A stretch of DNA of 64,000 nucleotides, taken from the NCBI RefSeq assembly GCF_014698115.1, contig NZ_JACJSJ010000008.1:62001-126000 (forward strand), given 5' to 3'. Below are positions 34,366 to 43,987 of the stretch, in pieces. Origin of the DNA: Nostoc sp. FACHB-973. Its GTDB lineage: Bacteria > Cyanobacteriota > Cyanobacteriia > Cyanobacteriales > Nostocaceae. Under the pieces are notes generated by a model, which had not been told where the DNA came from, searched no databases, and saw only the letters and a program-made list of their open reading frames with translations. Made by a program: the position numbers and the translations under genes. Positions within the stretch are counted from its first letter, which is position 1. Each line of letters opens with the position of its first letter.

Positions 34366-34391
34366 TAGGGGCGTACAGCTGTACGCCCCTA
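34366..34391. repeat. 26-bp perfect palindrome of the TAGGGGCG family
   Basis: TAGGGGCGTACAG and CTGTACGCCCCTA are exact inverted arms with no spacer. It is downstream of the desaturase gene, in the spacer shared with the PEP synthase gene, and lacks the flanking MITE ends seen at 57648-57750. Confidence 0.85.
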
Positions 34392-34469
34392 ACGATGTAT
34401 CTGTATGACGTATTTGGTGAAATGCTATGAGGAGGGTTTCTTCAGAATCTATCGAACTTACGTTACCTT

Positions 34470-34569
34470 ATACCGTTTCACTTTAATTATGATACAAATA
34501 CGTTGGTAGGGGCACGGCAATGTTCCCTACGCGAAATCTATATGTATCAGGGTTTTAGTGAAATGGTAT
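34470..34569. mobile_element. 100-bp MITE-like element overlapping the ppsA 3' end
   Basis: The ends ATACCGTTTCACT (34470-34482) and AGTGAAATGGTAT (34557-34569) are inverted repeats matching at 12 of 13. The core (GATACAAATAC, TTGGTAGGGGC, AAATCTATA) is homologous to the element at 57648-57750. The right end encodes the last four residues and stop codon of ppsA. Confidence 0.8.
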
Positions 34570-37002
34570 TAGTTCTGTACTCGCTATTTCTAAAAGAGTT
34601 TTTAGTACAGAGTCAGGATTAAGACTGATAGAATCAATACCTTGCTGAACCAAAAATTGAGCAAATTCGGGATAGTCACTGGGTGCTTGTCCGCAAATAC
34701 CAATTTTGCGTCCGTGCTTTTTAACTGTGGCTATGGCTTTGGCAATCATTAGCTTCACAGCTTCATTGCGTTCATCAAATAAATGCGCTACTAATTCCGA
34801 ATCTCTATCTACTCCTAGTGTTAATTGTGTTAGGTCATTGGAGCCAATTGAGAACCCATCAAAGATTTTACAAAACTCATCTGCCAATTGCACATTACTA
34901 GGTAACTCGCACATCACATAGACTTCTAAACCGTTTTCTCCCTGCACCAAACCATGTTTTGCCATTTCTGATAACACGCGCTGGCCTTCCTGGGGAGTGC
35001 GACAAAATGGCACCATTAAAATTACATTAGTTAAACCCATGCGATCGCGCACATTTTTCATTGCTAGGCATTCCAAAGCAAAGCCTTGACGGTAGCGTTC
35101 ATCGTAGTAGCGAGAAGCACCGCGCCACCCTAGCATCGGGTTTTCTTCGTGGGGTTCAAACTGCTTGCCACCCAAAAGGTTAGCATATTCGTTACTCTTG
35201 AAGTCTGACAGGCGCACAATGACAGGTTTGGGATAAAAAGCAGCTGCGATCGTGCCAATACCTTGAGCTAGTTTATCAATAAAGTATGCGCTTTTATCTT
35301 CGTATTGGGCAGTTAATTCGGCAATCTGAGATTTGGCAACCCGATCTTGTAATTCATCAAAATGAATTAACGCTAATGGATGCGTCTTAATATGATTAGC
35401 AATAATAAATTCCATCCGTGCTAATCCCACTCCATCATTAGGGATAGCAGCATAACTTAATGCTTCTTCTGGATTACCCACATTCATCATAATTTTGGTA
35501 CGAATGTGGGGCACATTTTCTAATGGTAATTCTTGCACTTCAAAGGGCAATAAACCTTGGTAAACTCTACCAGTTTCACCTTCAGCACAAGAAACGGTAA
35601 TTTGTTGTCCTGTTTTCAATATAGTAGTAGCATTACCACAACCAACTATGGCCGGAATCCCTATTTCTCTGGCAATAATTGCACTATGACAAGTACGCCC
35701 ACCTTGGTTGGTGATGATTGCACTAGCACGTTTCATAATTGGTTCCCAGTCGGGATCGGTGCGATTTGTGACTAGCACATCTCCAGGTTGAAACTGGTTA
35801 ATTTGCTGCACATCCAGAATCACTCTGGCTTTACCTTGTCCAATCATTTCACCCACACTCCGCCCTGTGACTAACACCTCACCTTTTTGTTGTAAGTGAT
35901 AAGTGCGGAGAACATTTTTAGATTTTTGAGATTGTACTGTTTCGGGACGCGCCTGCACTATAAAAAGTTCATTGGTAATGCCGTCTTTTGCCCATTCGAT
36001 GTCCATTGGTGTGTAGACACCGCGTACTTGTGAGTAATGGTCTTCAATCAGGCAGCAAGCTTGGGCTAATTGTAAAATTTCTTGATTGCTAAGGGCATAT
36101 TTTAAGCGATCGCTTGCCGCAACAGGTATATTTTTGGTCAATTTCGAGCCGCCAGTATCATAAATCATCTTGATTTCTTTTGTACCCAGGCGCTTTTCTA
36201 AAATTGGCTGATATCCCTGCTTCAGAGTAGGCTTAAATACTAAATATTCGTCTGGATTCACCGCCCCCTGAACTATATTTTCTCCCAAACCATAGGCGGC
36301 AGTAATTAATGCTACATCTTGAAAACCTGTTTCAGTATCGATGGAGAACATCACACCAGATGTTGCCAGATCAGAACGCACCATTTTTTGTACGCCTACC
36401 GAGAGGGCAATGCTAAAATGATCAAAGCCTTTAAGTTCGCGGTAAGAAATAGCACGGTCAGTATAAATTGAGGCAAAACACTTGTGACAAGCTTCTAGTA
36501 CACCTTGCAAACCGTGGACATTGAGATAGGTTTCTTGCTGACCGGCAAAGCTAGCATCAGGTAAGTCTTCTGCTGTGGCACTAGAACGGACTGCAACATC
36601 GGTATTAGTACCATATTGCTTCTCAAGGTCTTGATAAGCTTCGGTAATTGCTTGTTGCAATTCTAATGGAAAGGGAGTTTGCAGCATTAAAGCTCGTACT
36701 TGCTTTCCAATAGAATGGAGATTGTTCACATCTTCTATATCTAAATCTGCAAATAATTGCCGTAATTTTGGTTCTAAACCTGCTGAAGAGATAAAGTACT
36801 GATAAGCATAAGCTGTAGTCGCAAATCCTGTAGGAATCTTGATGCCTTTGGGTATCAGCTGCTGAATCATTTCTCCCAATGAAGCGTTTTTACCACCCAC
36901 AAGGGGGATATCTGCTATCCCGACTGCATTTAGTGGTAGTACTAGGGCTTGTTGTTTCACATTCTGGCTTGGTGTATTTTGAGTAACAAATGTTTCAAGC
37001 AT
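34555..37002 (-). CDS. ppsA: Phosphoenolpyruvate synthase
   Basis: The 815-residue protein matches PEP synthase throughout. It has the ATP-grasp domain at the N-terminus (V-G-G-K-N-A-S-L-G-E-M, V-R-S-S-A-T-A-E-D-L-P-D-A-S-F-A-G-Q), the swivelling phosphohistidine domain with G-G-R-T-C-H-S-A-I-I-A-R-E (His about 439), and a C-terminal TIM-barrel with G-S-N-D-L-T-Q-L and G-I-C-G-Q-A-P. The enzyme makes PEP from pyruvate using ATP to AMP and Pi, feeding gluconeogenesis. E. coli PpsA is 792 residues. The extreme C-terminus (I-P-F-H-stop) is encoded by a MITE end, so the original end has been replaced by a few residues. Confidence 0.93.
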   Translation of the reverse strand: MLETFVTQNTPSQNVKQQALVLPLNAVGIADIPLVGGKNASLGEMIQQLIPKGIKIPTGFATTAYAYQYFISSAGLEPKLRQLFADLDIEDVNNLHSIGKQVRALMLQTPFPLELQQAITEAYQDLEKQYGTNTDVAVRSSATAEDLPDASFAGQQETYLNVHGLQGVLEACHKCFASIYTDRAISYRELKGFDHFSIALSVGVQKMVRSDLATSGVMFSIDTETGFQDVALITAAYGLGENIVQGAVNPDEYLVFKPTLKQGYQPILEKRLGTKEIKMIYDTGGSKLTKNIPVAASDRLKYALSNQEILQLAQACCLIEDHYSQVRGVYTPMDIEWAKDGITNELFIVQARPETVQSQKSKNVLRTYHLQQKGEVLVTGRSVGEMIGQGKARVILDVQQINQFQPGDVLVTNRTDPDWEPIMKRASAIITNQGGRTCHSAIIAREIGIPAIVGCGNATTILKTGQQITVSCAEGETGRVYQGLLPFEVQELPLENVPHIRTKIMMNVGNPEEALSYAAIPNDGVGLARMEFIIANHIKTHPLALIHFDELQDRVAKSQIAELTAQYEDKSAYFIDKLAQGIGTIAAAFYPKPVIVRLSDFKSNEYANLLGGKQFEPHEENPMLGWRGASRYYDERYRQGFALECLAMKNVRDRMGLTNVILMVPFCRTPQEGQRVLSEMAKHGLVQGENGLEVYVMCELPSNVQLADEFCKIFDGFSIGSNDLTQLTLGVDRDSELVAHLFDERNEAVKLMIAKAIATVKKHGRKIGICGQAPSDYPEFAQFLVQQGIDSISLNPDSVLKTLLEIASTELIPFH

Positions 37003-37181
37003 GGGAAAATTTCCTTCAATGCATTTTCGCTACTGTTACTCCAGAGGGCTTTGTGTCACCTTTGTATTCCCTCTTGAGTTTCACACCTTTGGTTATAGAA
37101 AGATAATTTGAGGAACTTGTGAGGTGACGACAACTTTGTTGTTCTTGTTGTGACTAAAGAGATACACAGGCGATCGCAATT

Positions 37182-37406
37182 TTATAAATCTTCGGTCCAA
37201 TCTTCACGACCTAAGAGATCTATAATTTTATCCCGAAGCAAAAATTCATTTTTTTCTAGCTCAAGTTCCACACAAACCCAATCACGGCCGGGAATATATC
37301 TACACAAAGCATAAATTGGCTCGTTACGACGAATTACTCCTTTTCTAACGAGTTCACGCGCTTCATCTTTGATAACTTCAATGTCATATTTAACAAGAGT
37401 ATCCAT
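37182..37406 (-). CDS. DUF4327 family protein
   Basis: This 74-residue protein contains the characteristic order K-Y-D-I-E-V-I-K-D-E-A-R-E-L-V, Q/N-E-P-I-Y-A-L-C-R-Y-I-P-G-R-D-W and L-L-R-D-K-I-I-D-L-L-G-R-E. From general knowledge this is a small, well-conserved cyanobacterial family of unknown function. It is upstream of ppsA on the same strand with a 180-bp gap, so possibly separately transcribed. Confidence 0.8.
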   Translation of the reverse strand: MDTLVKYDIEVIKDEARELVRKGVIRRNEPIYALCRYIPGRDWVCVELELEKNEFLLRDKIIDLLGREDWTEDL

Positions 37407-37875
37407 AACAAAACCCCTCGATGTTAACCAGGCAGATTTAGCCTAAGTATCGACACTTGGACTCTAATTTCAACTTATCGAAAATATGTGAGGATTTTGT
37501 GAAGATTGGAAATTACAGCAGAATTCAGAATTCAGGAGTAATATCGTGTTCCGTTGAATACTTATAATTAAGCCTGACGCGGAGACACGGGGACGCTCTT
37601 ACGCGGATAATTTTGAATTATAAGTAATTAAAGTAATCCTATATCATATCAAGTTACCTTAATTATATCAAGTCCGGATAATTAGTTATGATTCCCACAG
37701 TCATTGCACCCCACCCCCAGCCCCTCCCCGCTTGCGGGGAGGGGAGACAAAGCGTAGCTTTGGCGGGGTGGGGTTCTTGCTTGGGGTTTAGTAAGTAATA
37801 TCATGTCCGGCTAATCACAAATCAATAAAATCTCTCCGTGTAAGAGCGTCCCCGCGTCAGTCCTTCCAAATAAAA
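37407..37875. other. Repeat-rich spacer between DUF4327 and eCIS-type genes
   Basis: This holds two direct copies of the GTCCGG-TAAT word (37665-37689, 37798-37815) bracketing a block of C-rich/G-rich palindromes (CCCCTCCCCGC-TTGC-GGGGAGGGG). An outer inverted pair, GGGGACGCTCTTACGCG (about 37590) and GTAAGAGCGTCCCCGCG (about 37841), encloses it. It looks like nested repeat insertions. No gene was seen. Confidence 0.6.
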
Positions 37876-39861
37876 TCAAATCCACCCGCCAATTTCGGCT
37901 TCAGTCAAAGGCTTCTCTAATTTGGTATATTCTGTTTGAGCAGCCCGTAATACGTGTTTCATTTGCACTGGTTCGCCAGCATCGGCAGCGAGAAAAGCAG
38001 CATTTAAGGCTATATTACGGATATTACCGCCAGCGACATTTAGCCGCGCCAGTTGTAGGGCATCTAAGTCTGCGGTTGGTGTGTTGGCTGGAAAGACGCG
38101 TCGCCAAATCTCGGCTCGTTGTGCTGTGTCGGGGAAGGGGAACTGCACCACGAAACGAATGCGTCGGAGGAAGGCTGTATCAATTGCACTCTTGAGGTTA
38201 GTAGTGAGAACTGCTAAACCTGGGTAGCTTTCCATACGTTGCAATAAGTAGCTGACTTCAATGTTGGCATAGCGATCGCGTGCATCTTTGACTTCACTGC
38301 GTTTACCAAATAAGGCGTCAGCTTCATCAAACAACAAAATCACTCCACCTTGTTCTGCGGCATCAAACACCCGCCGCAGATTCTTTTCTGTCTCGCCAAT
38401 GTATTTACTGACTACCGATGACAAGTCAATGCGATACAGATCTAGGCGCAATCTATGTGCCAGCACTTCTGCTCCCAAGGTTTTACCTGTGCCGCTGGCA
38501 CCTGCAAATAAGGCGCTGATTCCCAATCCTCGCCCACCTTTGCCAGCAAAACCCCAATTGTTATATACAGTACTGCGTTGCCGCACGTGCGCCGCCATTT
38601 CTCGGAGAATTTGTTTTTGGGCTTCTGGTAATACCAAGTCGTCCCAATCACCAGACGGCTCAATTCGTTGGGCGAGTTCATCCAAACGCGGACGTGCTTG
38701 CACGCGACAAGCATCCCATAAAATCTCACCAATATCGTTTTCTGGTGTTTGTGCTAGTTGTCCTGCGGCTTCTGCACAAGCAGCGCGAATGGTTGCAGCA
38801 CTCAGATTAAACTGATCTATTAAGGTTTTGACTTGGCCGTTCATTTGCGGTGCAATGGCTGTTAGTGCATCTTGCCAAACTACACCTTGTTCCTTGATTG
38901 TTGGTTGATGTACGTCAAAATTAACTACCAAGCGTTGTGGTAGGCGCATTCGTTCTCGGCTGGTGATGATTAAAAAGCCGTTGGCGCGTTCGATGAAATG
39001 AGCGATCGCATTTAGCCGCACCGTATCATTGCTATCGAGTTCGTTGCAATCCAGAAGTAAGGCACACCTACTTAAAATTGTCTCACGAGTCCACAAGCGA
39101 ATGAGATTATCTAACTCGCTCGGTGCTTGGGGAATTACTTGTGCAGGCATTACCCACAAATTCAAACCCTGGAGTTGACAAATTCTGGCGGCAACGGCAC
39201 GTTTGCTGATAGTTTCTACACCACATAGTTGAACGATTGGCAAGCTATTTATCTTATAAGCTTGCGACCACATGGCTGCAACTCGCTCTGCTAGGTCTTG
39301 GTGGGACGGTACTAAATCGCTAATTTCTTGTAACGGTTCAATGATGCCAGCTAAGCGTTCGTCAAGGTATTGGATACCTGTGAGATAATGCAAAATCCGC
39401 TCGTCAATTCTTATGGGACTGAGGGTGAGAGCATGAGCATCACCAACCTGAATCAACCGCCAATGACGTAAGGGAGCATTTGGGGCGATCGCATCCCAGT
39501 GGACGCGAGGTAAAGTTGCTAAAGCTAAACTTAAGGTTGGGTAACCTCGCTGTGGATCGCCGTTTACACTAGCACATAATTTGCAAAAATCTCCATTCAA
39601 TTCCATACCTGCACACAACAGCAATAAATCACGTTCAAAGGATGAGAGGCTAAACATTTTGCAGACTCTATCCAATGCCGATGGTGCAGGCATAGCAGCA
39701 GCAGCTTCTTGGAGTGCTTGCTGTAAATTTTCCTGGTTTTTCGCCTCAGATTGATTTTGCGAACTGGCAGTGTGATTTTCTAAAATTCCACGTACTACGG
39801 CTAGGGCTGCTGATAGGTAGCGGTAGTTTGCTTGATCCCAATCGATGGTTGTAGCATTCAT
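37876..39861 (-). CDS. AAA+ ATPase of contractile-injection-system type (Cis15/Afp15-like)
   Basis: This 661-residue protein has a roughly 400-residue N-terminal region, partly a degenerate AAA fold (L-L-L-D-C-N-E-L-D near 268). A full AAA+ module follows, with Walker A G-A-S-G-T-G-K-T (454-461), Walker B I-L-L-F-D-E-A-D (508-515), sensor T-T-N-L and an arginine-finger region F-L-R-R-I-R-F (564-570). This double-AAA layout next to a DUF4255 gene is the hallmark of the AAA protein encoded in extracellular or thylakoid-anchored contractile injection systems. Its ATG overlaps the stop of the DUF4255 gene by 4 bp, so they are co-translated. The role is probably in assembly or cargo handling; that is inference. 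Confidence 0.8.
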   Translation of the reverse strand: MNATTIDWDQANYRYLSAALAVVRGILENHTASSQNQSEAKNQENLQQALQEAAAAMPAPSALDRVCKMFSLSSFERDLLLLCAGMELNGDFCKLCASVNGDPQRGYPTLSLALATLPRVHWDAIAPNAPLRHWRLIQVGDAHALTLSPIRIDERILHYLTGIQYLDERLAGIIEPLQEISDLVPSHQDLAERVAAMWSQAYKINSLPIVQLCGVETISKRAVAARICQLQGLNLWVMPAQVIPQAPSELDNLIRLWTRETILSRCALLLDCNELDSNDTVRLNAIAHFIERANGFLIITSRERMRLPQRLVVNFDVHQPTIKEQGVVWQDALTAIAPQMNGQVKTLIDQFNLSAATIRAACAEAAGQLAQTPENDIGEILWDACRVQARPRLDELAQRIEPSGDWDDLVLPEAQKQILREMAAHVRQRSTVYNNWGFAGKGGRGLGISALFAGASGTGKTLGAEVLAHRLRLDLYRIDLSSVVSKYIGETEKNLRRVFDAAEQGGVILLFDEADALFGKRSEVKDARDRYANIEVSYLLQRMESYPGLAVLTTNLKSAIDTAFLRRIRFVVQFPFPDTAQRAEIWRRVFPANTPTADLDALQLARLNVAGGNIRNIALNAAFLAADAGEPVQMKHVLRAAQTEYTKLEKPLTEAEIGGWI

Positions 39862-41138
39862 GAAATTGTCACCTGTGGCGAATCATATTGTCCAGACTGA
39901 TTTTTGTGCAATGGACTTTCTGCGCCATCTACCCGCACCCGCACAATATAAGTTCCTGGCTTCACATTTTTAATCGGAATAGTAATTGCATCAGTATCTT
40001 CAGTGCGTGGTGCAACCAAAAAAGAGTAAGCTACCTGATTTTGGGCTGATACATCACTGAGTAGCAAAACTACACGCTGTGCTTTGCCAACTTTGGGATG
40101 GAATTTAACGGTAATTTCTGCTGAGCGGAAATTGCCACCGTTATTTTCCACTTGACCAACAAATGCCGTAATTGTTGGATGTAGAACAAAAGCTGCAACA
40201 TTTGATTCAACTATATGCTCCGTTTGTCCTGTGTTGCCTATTGTCAAATGTATCACTTGGATACTCTGCACACTTGGGTACAAATCTACTGGGACTAACA
40301 AGCTGATTTGCGTTTCTTTGACATCTTGAGGTACTAGTAATGTCTCGGTATTACCCAATCGGATTCTGGTAATATCACCGCGTAACCGCTTACCGCGAAT
40401 CATTAATGTTGTCCCAGCAACAATCATTTGTTGATGTTCAGTTTTTGCCAGAGCTGTCACTTGTTCAATATTCGGTTGAGACAAGGGCATCATGTAGAAG
40501 CCTTCTAGATTCTCAGATTTGCTGCTCTCAATCAATACCATTGATGCCAGATAGGTAGCTGAAGGTCGATAGTGTGTTTGTAAAGCAGACCATAACTTAG
40601 AAGTTTCTTCCATGTTAAAAAACTCTGGAGTCAGTTTGATTTGCCCAATTTGCTCAGCTAAATCGGATACAGATATGCTAGCCACAGCTTGGGAAAAAGC
40701 ACTTGAGGTATTGGTTGTAGATGCATTGATCAGAGTATTTTCAATAATATCCGCTGTAATACATTGGGTTTTATGTAACAAATGCATTGCGTAGCCCAGT
40801 AAAAGCTCTGACTGAAAATCCTTAGCTCCGTAGGCTGTTAATAAATAGTGGAGATCGAGAGCTAGTGGTGGAGTTGTAGATGGCAAATTTCCATCCAGAC
40901 GTGAATGCCTGCTACGAAATTCCTGAGATACCCAATCGACATTGCGATTCTGCGTCACTTGATAGAGAAAGAGGTTGAGTTGAGCGCGCTCATCGGCTTC
41001 AACTGAAATTCGATCGGGCGGTAGGGCAGTTACAATCACATCACCAACACTAGCAGCGATCGGATCGCTGACTAAACCGTTTTCCAGCAAAACTTTTAGT
41101 ACTGCTGTCACGGCGGCTATAGAGAGTACGTTACTCAT
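39858..41138 (-). CDS. DUF4255 (Pvc16/Cis16-type) tail-terminator-like protein
   Basis: This 426-residue protein has an N-terminal DUF4255/Pvc16_N domain in about residues 5-210. Markers are A-V-T-A-V-L-K-V-L-L, L-N-L-F-L-Y-Q-V-T-Q-N, L-D-L-H-Y-L-L-T-A-Y-G and L-L-G-Y-A-M-H-L-L. Two or three Ig-like beta domains follow (about 230-426, with G-T-T-L-M-I-R-G-K-R-L, typical of IPT/TIG). In eCIS particles the Pvc16-type protein caps the sheath-tube. Here it pairs with the AAA gene by a 4-bp overlap, but no sheath, tube or baseplate gene is present nearby. The Ig tail is longer than the minimal cap domain and could anchor it to a surface or membrane partner. Confidence 0.82.
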   Translation of the reverse strand: MSNVLSIAAVTAVLKVLLENGLVSDPIAASVGDVIVTALPPDRISVEADERAQLNLFLYQVTQNRNVDWVSQEFRSRHSRLDGNLPSTTPPLALDLHYLLTAYGAKDFQSELLLGYAMHLLHKTQCITADIIENTLINASTTNTSSAFSQAVASISVSDLAEQIGQIKLTPEFFNMEETSKLWSALQTHYRPSATYLASMVLIESSKSENLEGFYMMPLSQPNIEQVTALAKTEHQQMIVAGTTLMIRGKRLRGDITRIRLGNTETLLVPQDVKETQISLLVPVDLYPSVQSIQVIHLTIGNTGQTEHIVESNVAAFVLHPTITAFVGQVENNGGNFRSAEITVKFHPKVGKAQRVVLLLSDVSAQNQVAYSFLVAPRTEDTDAITIPIKNVKPGTYIVRVRVDGAESPLHKNQSGQYDSPQVTIS

Positions 41139-41803
41139 CCTCGTTCCTCATGGCAATAGCACATTTTAATCATGTACGCCAGGACACATTCACAAAATAT
41201 ATTTTGCAAAACTTTAAATATTCTCTAGGACAGACTATCGGCGTAGCATACAAAAGGACTGGGGAATGGGGACTGGGGACTGGGGACTGGGGGAATGGAC
41301 AATATATTATACTGAAAATTTCTAATCCCTACTTACTAATTCCCCCCCAATCCCTAATCCCCAATCCCCAGCTCAGTATTTTTCAGGAACCAATTTCAAC
41401 TATCAGAAGTCTTAATTTTAAGCATTTTATCAAATTATTAGCATTATTTTAAGTTGGTAGTATGCTAAGCTGAGTGTAAGTGGATAAACATGAGTGATAT
41501 AAATTACTAAGACTTTACATAAGAAACAATCAAACAACCAAAAAATTTGTAATACTGTAAGAAATGACGAGGCAAGCCAAAAGACTTTGCTTCTGACTTC
41601 TGAGTTATTACGTAATACTAGAGGACTCCTATTTGATTTTTGAAAAAACTCACCTTCTACTGGAACAGGCTGATTCCCTACACATGGGATTAATCGCGTC
41701 TCTACTACCTACGTAAATCGGTTCAAAAATCAAACCGGATTCCCATAGTACTATTTCTAAACTAAACTTAACACTTTAAAATAACTAGGATGGGTTCCCC
41801 CAG
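41139..41803. other. Divergent spacer between eCIS-type and kinase genes
   Basis: About 665 bp. There are heptamer repeats GGGGACTGGGGACTGGGGA near 41270-41292 and a complementary CCCCAATCCC block near 41345-41370. The right-hand 350 bp are AT-rich and should hold the kinase promoter. Short frames here are not credible proteins. Confidence 0.5.
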
Positions 41804-43741
41804 ATGAAATCCCCACCTTCTTCAAATTCTTGGAATGGCCGCTTCGTAGGTGATAACCAGCGGTATCGTTTAGACCGACGGTTAGGCGGAGGTGGCATGG
41901 GAGAAGTCTTCCTGGCAATGGACACCCGTGTAGGTCAAGAGGTAGCGTTAAAGTTGCTCAAAGATACGCTGGTGGCTTCACAAGAAATGAGAAAGCGTTT
42001 TGAGCGTGAGGTGGCAGTTTGTGCTGCTTTACAAAGTGACCACATCGTGAAAATTAGTGATTGTGGAGTCACTCCCGAAGGCTTTCCATTTTACGTGATG
42101 GAATATTTACGGGGACAAACCCTCAGACAATTATTGCTGCGTGAAAAGCGGCTGTCTGTCGATCGCACTGTAAAAATTATGGCGCAAGTTTGCAAGGGTC
42201 TACAGCTTGCCCATCAAGGAGTGACTCTGCAACGAGATGGAGGAAAAAGCACTGAGCATATTAAGGTAGTTCATCGTGACCTGAAACCAGATAATATATT
42301 TCTAGTGCCTACAGATTTGGGAGAGTGGGTAAAGGTTCTAGATTTTGGTGTTGCCAAAATCCGTAGTGAATCTTCGGAAAACACCAACATTACAAATATC
42401 ACGAGTACATTCATTGGTACATTTCGTTACGCACCTCCGGAACAAATCCAAAGTGATAAAAACCTCGATGCTAGAGGTGATATTTACAGCTTAGGGATTA
42501 TCCTTTATGAAATGCTGAGTGCAGCCGATCCATTTGGGATTAGCATTAAGGGTAGTCATATCAGCGAAGCTTCCTGGGTATTAGCTCATGCCTATGAGCC
42601 ACCAAAACCACTGCGGGAGCAACCAGGCTGTGAGAATCTGCCTGAACAATTGGAAGCCGTGGTTATGAAATGTCTCCACAAGAACCCAGCTAACCGATTT
42701 GCCACCGTAGAAGAACTGAATCAGGCTTTGCAAGCTGCTGCCAAATTTGTCACAGGCACTACTAGTGTACCCGGACAGGCTAATGTGCAGCCACGACCTT
42801 CCTACAATCAAGGTTCAAATCACGAAACCCTTCCTAGACAATCGAACGACGACACCATTCTTCGTCCTCCAGCTGCCTATAATCAAGGCTCAAATCACGA
42901 AACTGTTCCTAGACAATCAAGCGACGACACAATTATTCGCCCTCCAACTGCTTATAATCAAGGCTCAAATCACGAAACTGTTCCTAGACAATCAAGCGAC
43001 GACACAATTATTCGTCCTCCAGATGCCTATAATCAAGGGTCAAATCACGAAACTGTTCCTAGACCATTCAACCCGATTGAGCAAAGCCAACCTGAGGAAA
43101 CTATTCCTCGGCCTCCTTCTGGGTACAATCAAGGGTCAAATCACGAAACTATTCCTAGACCATTTAACCCAGTTGAGCAAAATCAACCTGAGAGCAACAA
43201 TCCTCAACATAGTCCCGTGAATAACCCGAACGGTAGCAAACCGGATGCAACCTTGTTTCAACCACGACCGGCATCCAATCAAGGTACACCGCAAGTACCA
43301 CCAGATAAAACCCTGTATCAACCGCGACCAGCATCCAATCAAGGTACACCGCCAGTACCACTAGATAAGACATTATATCAACCACGACCTATTTCTAATC
43401 CAAGTACACCGCCAGTACCAACAGATAAAACATTGTATCAACCGCGACCGACATCTCCGGCGGACAGACCAGAAGTGCCATTAGATAGGACATTGTATCA
43501 ACCGAGACCTGTAACTCCTCAAAGCAGACCACAAGCGCGAACTGATGACACTATTTACCAACCAAGGCCAAATGACCAGCCAGCTACGGGAAATACTCCC
43601 AATTTATTGCGAATCTTGGGAGTCATCTTAGCAATTGGAGCGACTTTAGCAGTAGTAACCTTTATATATACTCAATTGCAATCTCCTAAAAACTCAAACA
43701 ACGAGCAAAGTTTGTCTAATGGCGATCGCATTTACAGCTAA
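41804..43741 (+). CDS. Membrane-anchored Ser/Thr protein kinase with Thr-repeat tail
   Basis: The 645-residue Hanks-type kinase has G-loop L-G-G-G-G-M-G-E-V-F (28-36), Lys50, H-R-D-L-K-P-D-N (157-164), D-F-G (180-182) and A-P-P-E-Q (210-214). After the kinase domain come five copies of Y-N-Q-G-S-N-H-E-T-V-P-R about every 25 residues (334-450). Six exact 20-residue units D-K-T-L-Y-Q-P-R-P follow at 481-589. One transmembrane helix lies near the C-terminus (about 600-624) with a short tail outside. The kinase faces the cytosol. The repeats look like stacked phospho-acceptor or FHA-docking sites, by inference. It is divergent from the eCIS-type pair. Confidence 0.88.
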   Translation: MKSPPSSNSWNGRFVGDNQRYRLDRRLGGGGMGEVFLAMDTRVGQEVALKLLKDTLVASQEMRKRFEREVAVCAALQSDHIVKISDCGVTPEGFPFYVMEYLRGQTLRQLLLREKRLSVDRTVKIMAQVCKGLQLAHQGVTLQRDGGKSTEHIKVVHRDLKPDNIFLVPTDLGEWVKVLDFGVAKIRSESSENTNITNITSTFIGTFRYAPPEQIQSDKNLDARGDIYSLGIILYEMLSAADPFGISIKGSHISEASWVLAHAYEPPKPLREQPGCENLPEQLEAVVMKCLHKNPANRFATVEELNQALQAAAKFVTGTTSVPGQANVQPRPSYNQGSNHETLPRQSNDDTILRPPAAYNQGSNHETVPRQSSDDTIIRPPTAYNQGSNHETVPRQSSDDTIIRPPDAYNQGSNHETVPRPFNPIEQSQPEETIPRPPSGYNQGSNHETIPRPFNPVEQNQPESNNPQHSPVNNPNGSKPDATLFQPRPASNQGTPQVPPDKTLYQPRPASNQGTPPVPLDKTLYQPRPISNPSTPPVPTDKTLYQPRPTSPADRPEVPLDRTLYQPRPVTPQSRPQARTDDTIYQPRPNDQPATGNTPNLLRILGVILAIGATLAVVTFIYTQLQSPKNSNNEQSLSNGDRIYS

Positions 43742-43773
43742 TAGTCGTGATTTGTGCGATTAATTTTGATTTG

Positions 43774-43817
43774 CTGCTCCCTACCCGACTTCTTGAAGTA
43801 AGTCGGGTAGGGAGCAG
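43774..43817. terminator. Perfect 18-bp hairpin after the kinase gene
   Basis: CTGCTCCCTACCCGACTT and its exact complement surround an 8-nt loop, 33 bp after the kinase stop codon. No T-tract follows, so it may be a transcript-stabilising or processing hairpin rather than a classical terminator. Confidence 0.7.
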
Positions 43818-43987
43818 TGTTAGTAGTAGACTGTGGGCGAAGTTTGCCTATCTTTAACAAATTTATATATTTACCGCCAAATATATTTTATTATTTGACA
43901 GCCAAAAAGATATATGGTGATTTTTGGTAAAAATTAATTTACTAACACTGCTAATCATGCAGAATATAAATAAATATTATAAATAAT

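Noticed and set aside
42747..43220. 157-codon frame overlapping the kinase repeats
   Set aside because: It is a shadow frame created by the repetitive DNA; the kinase frame is clearly the coding one.
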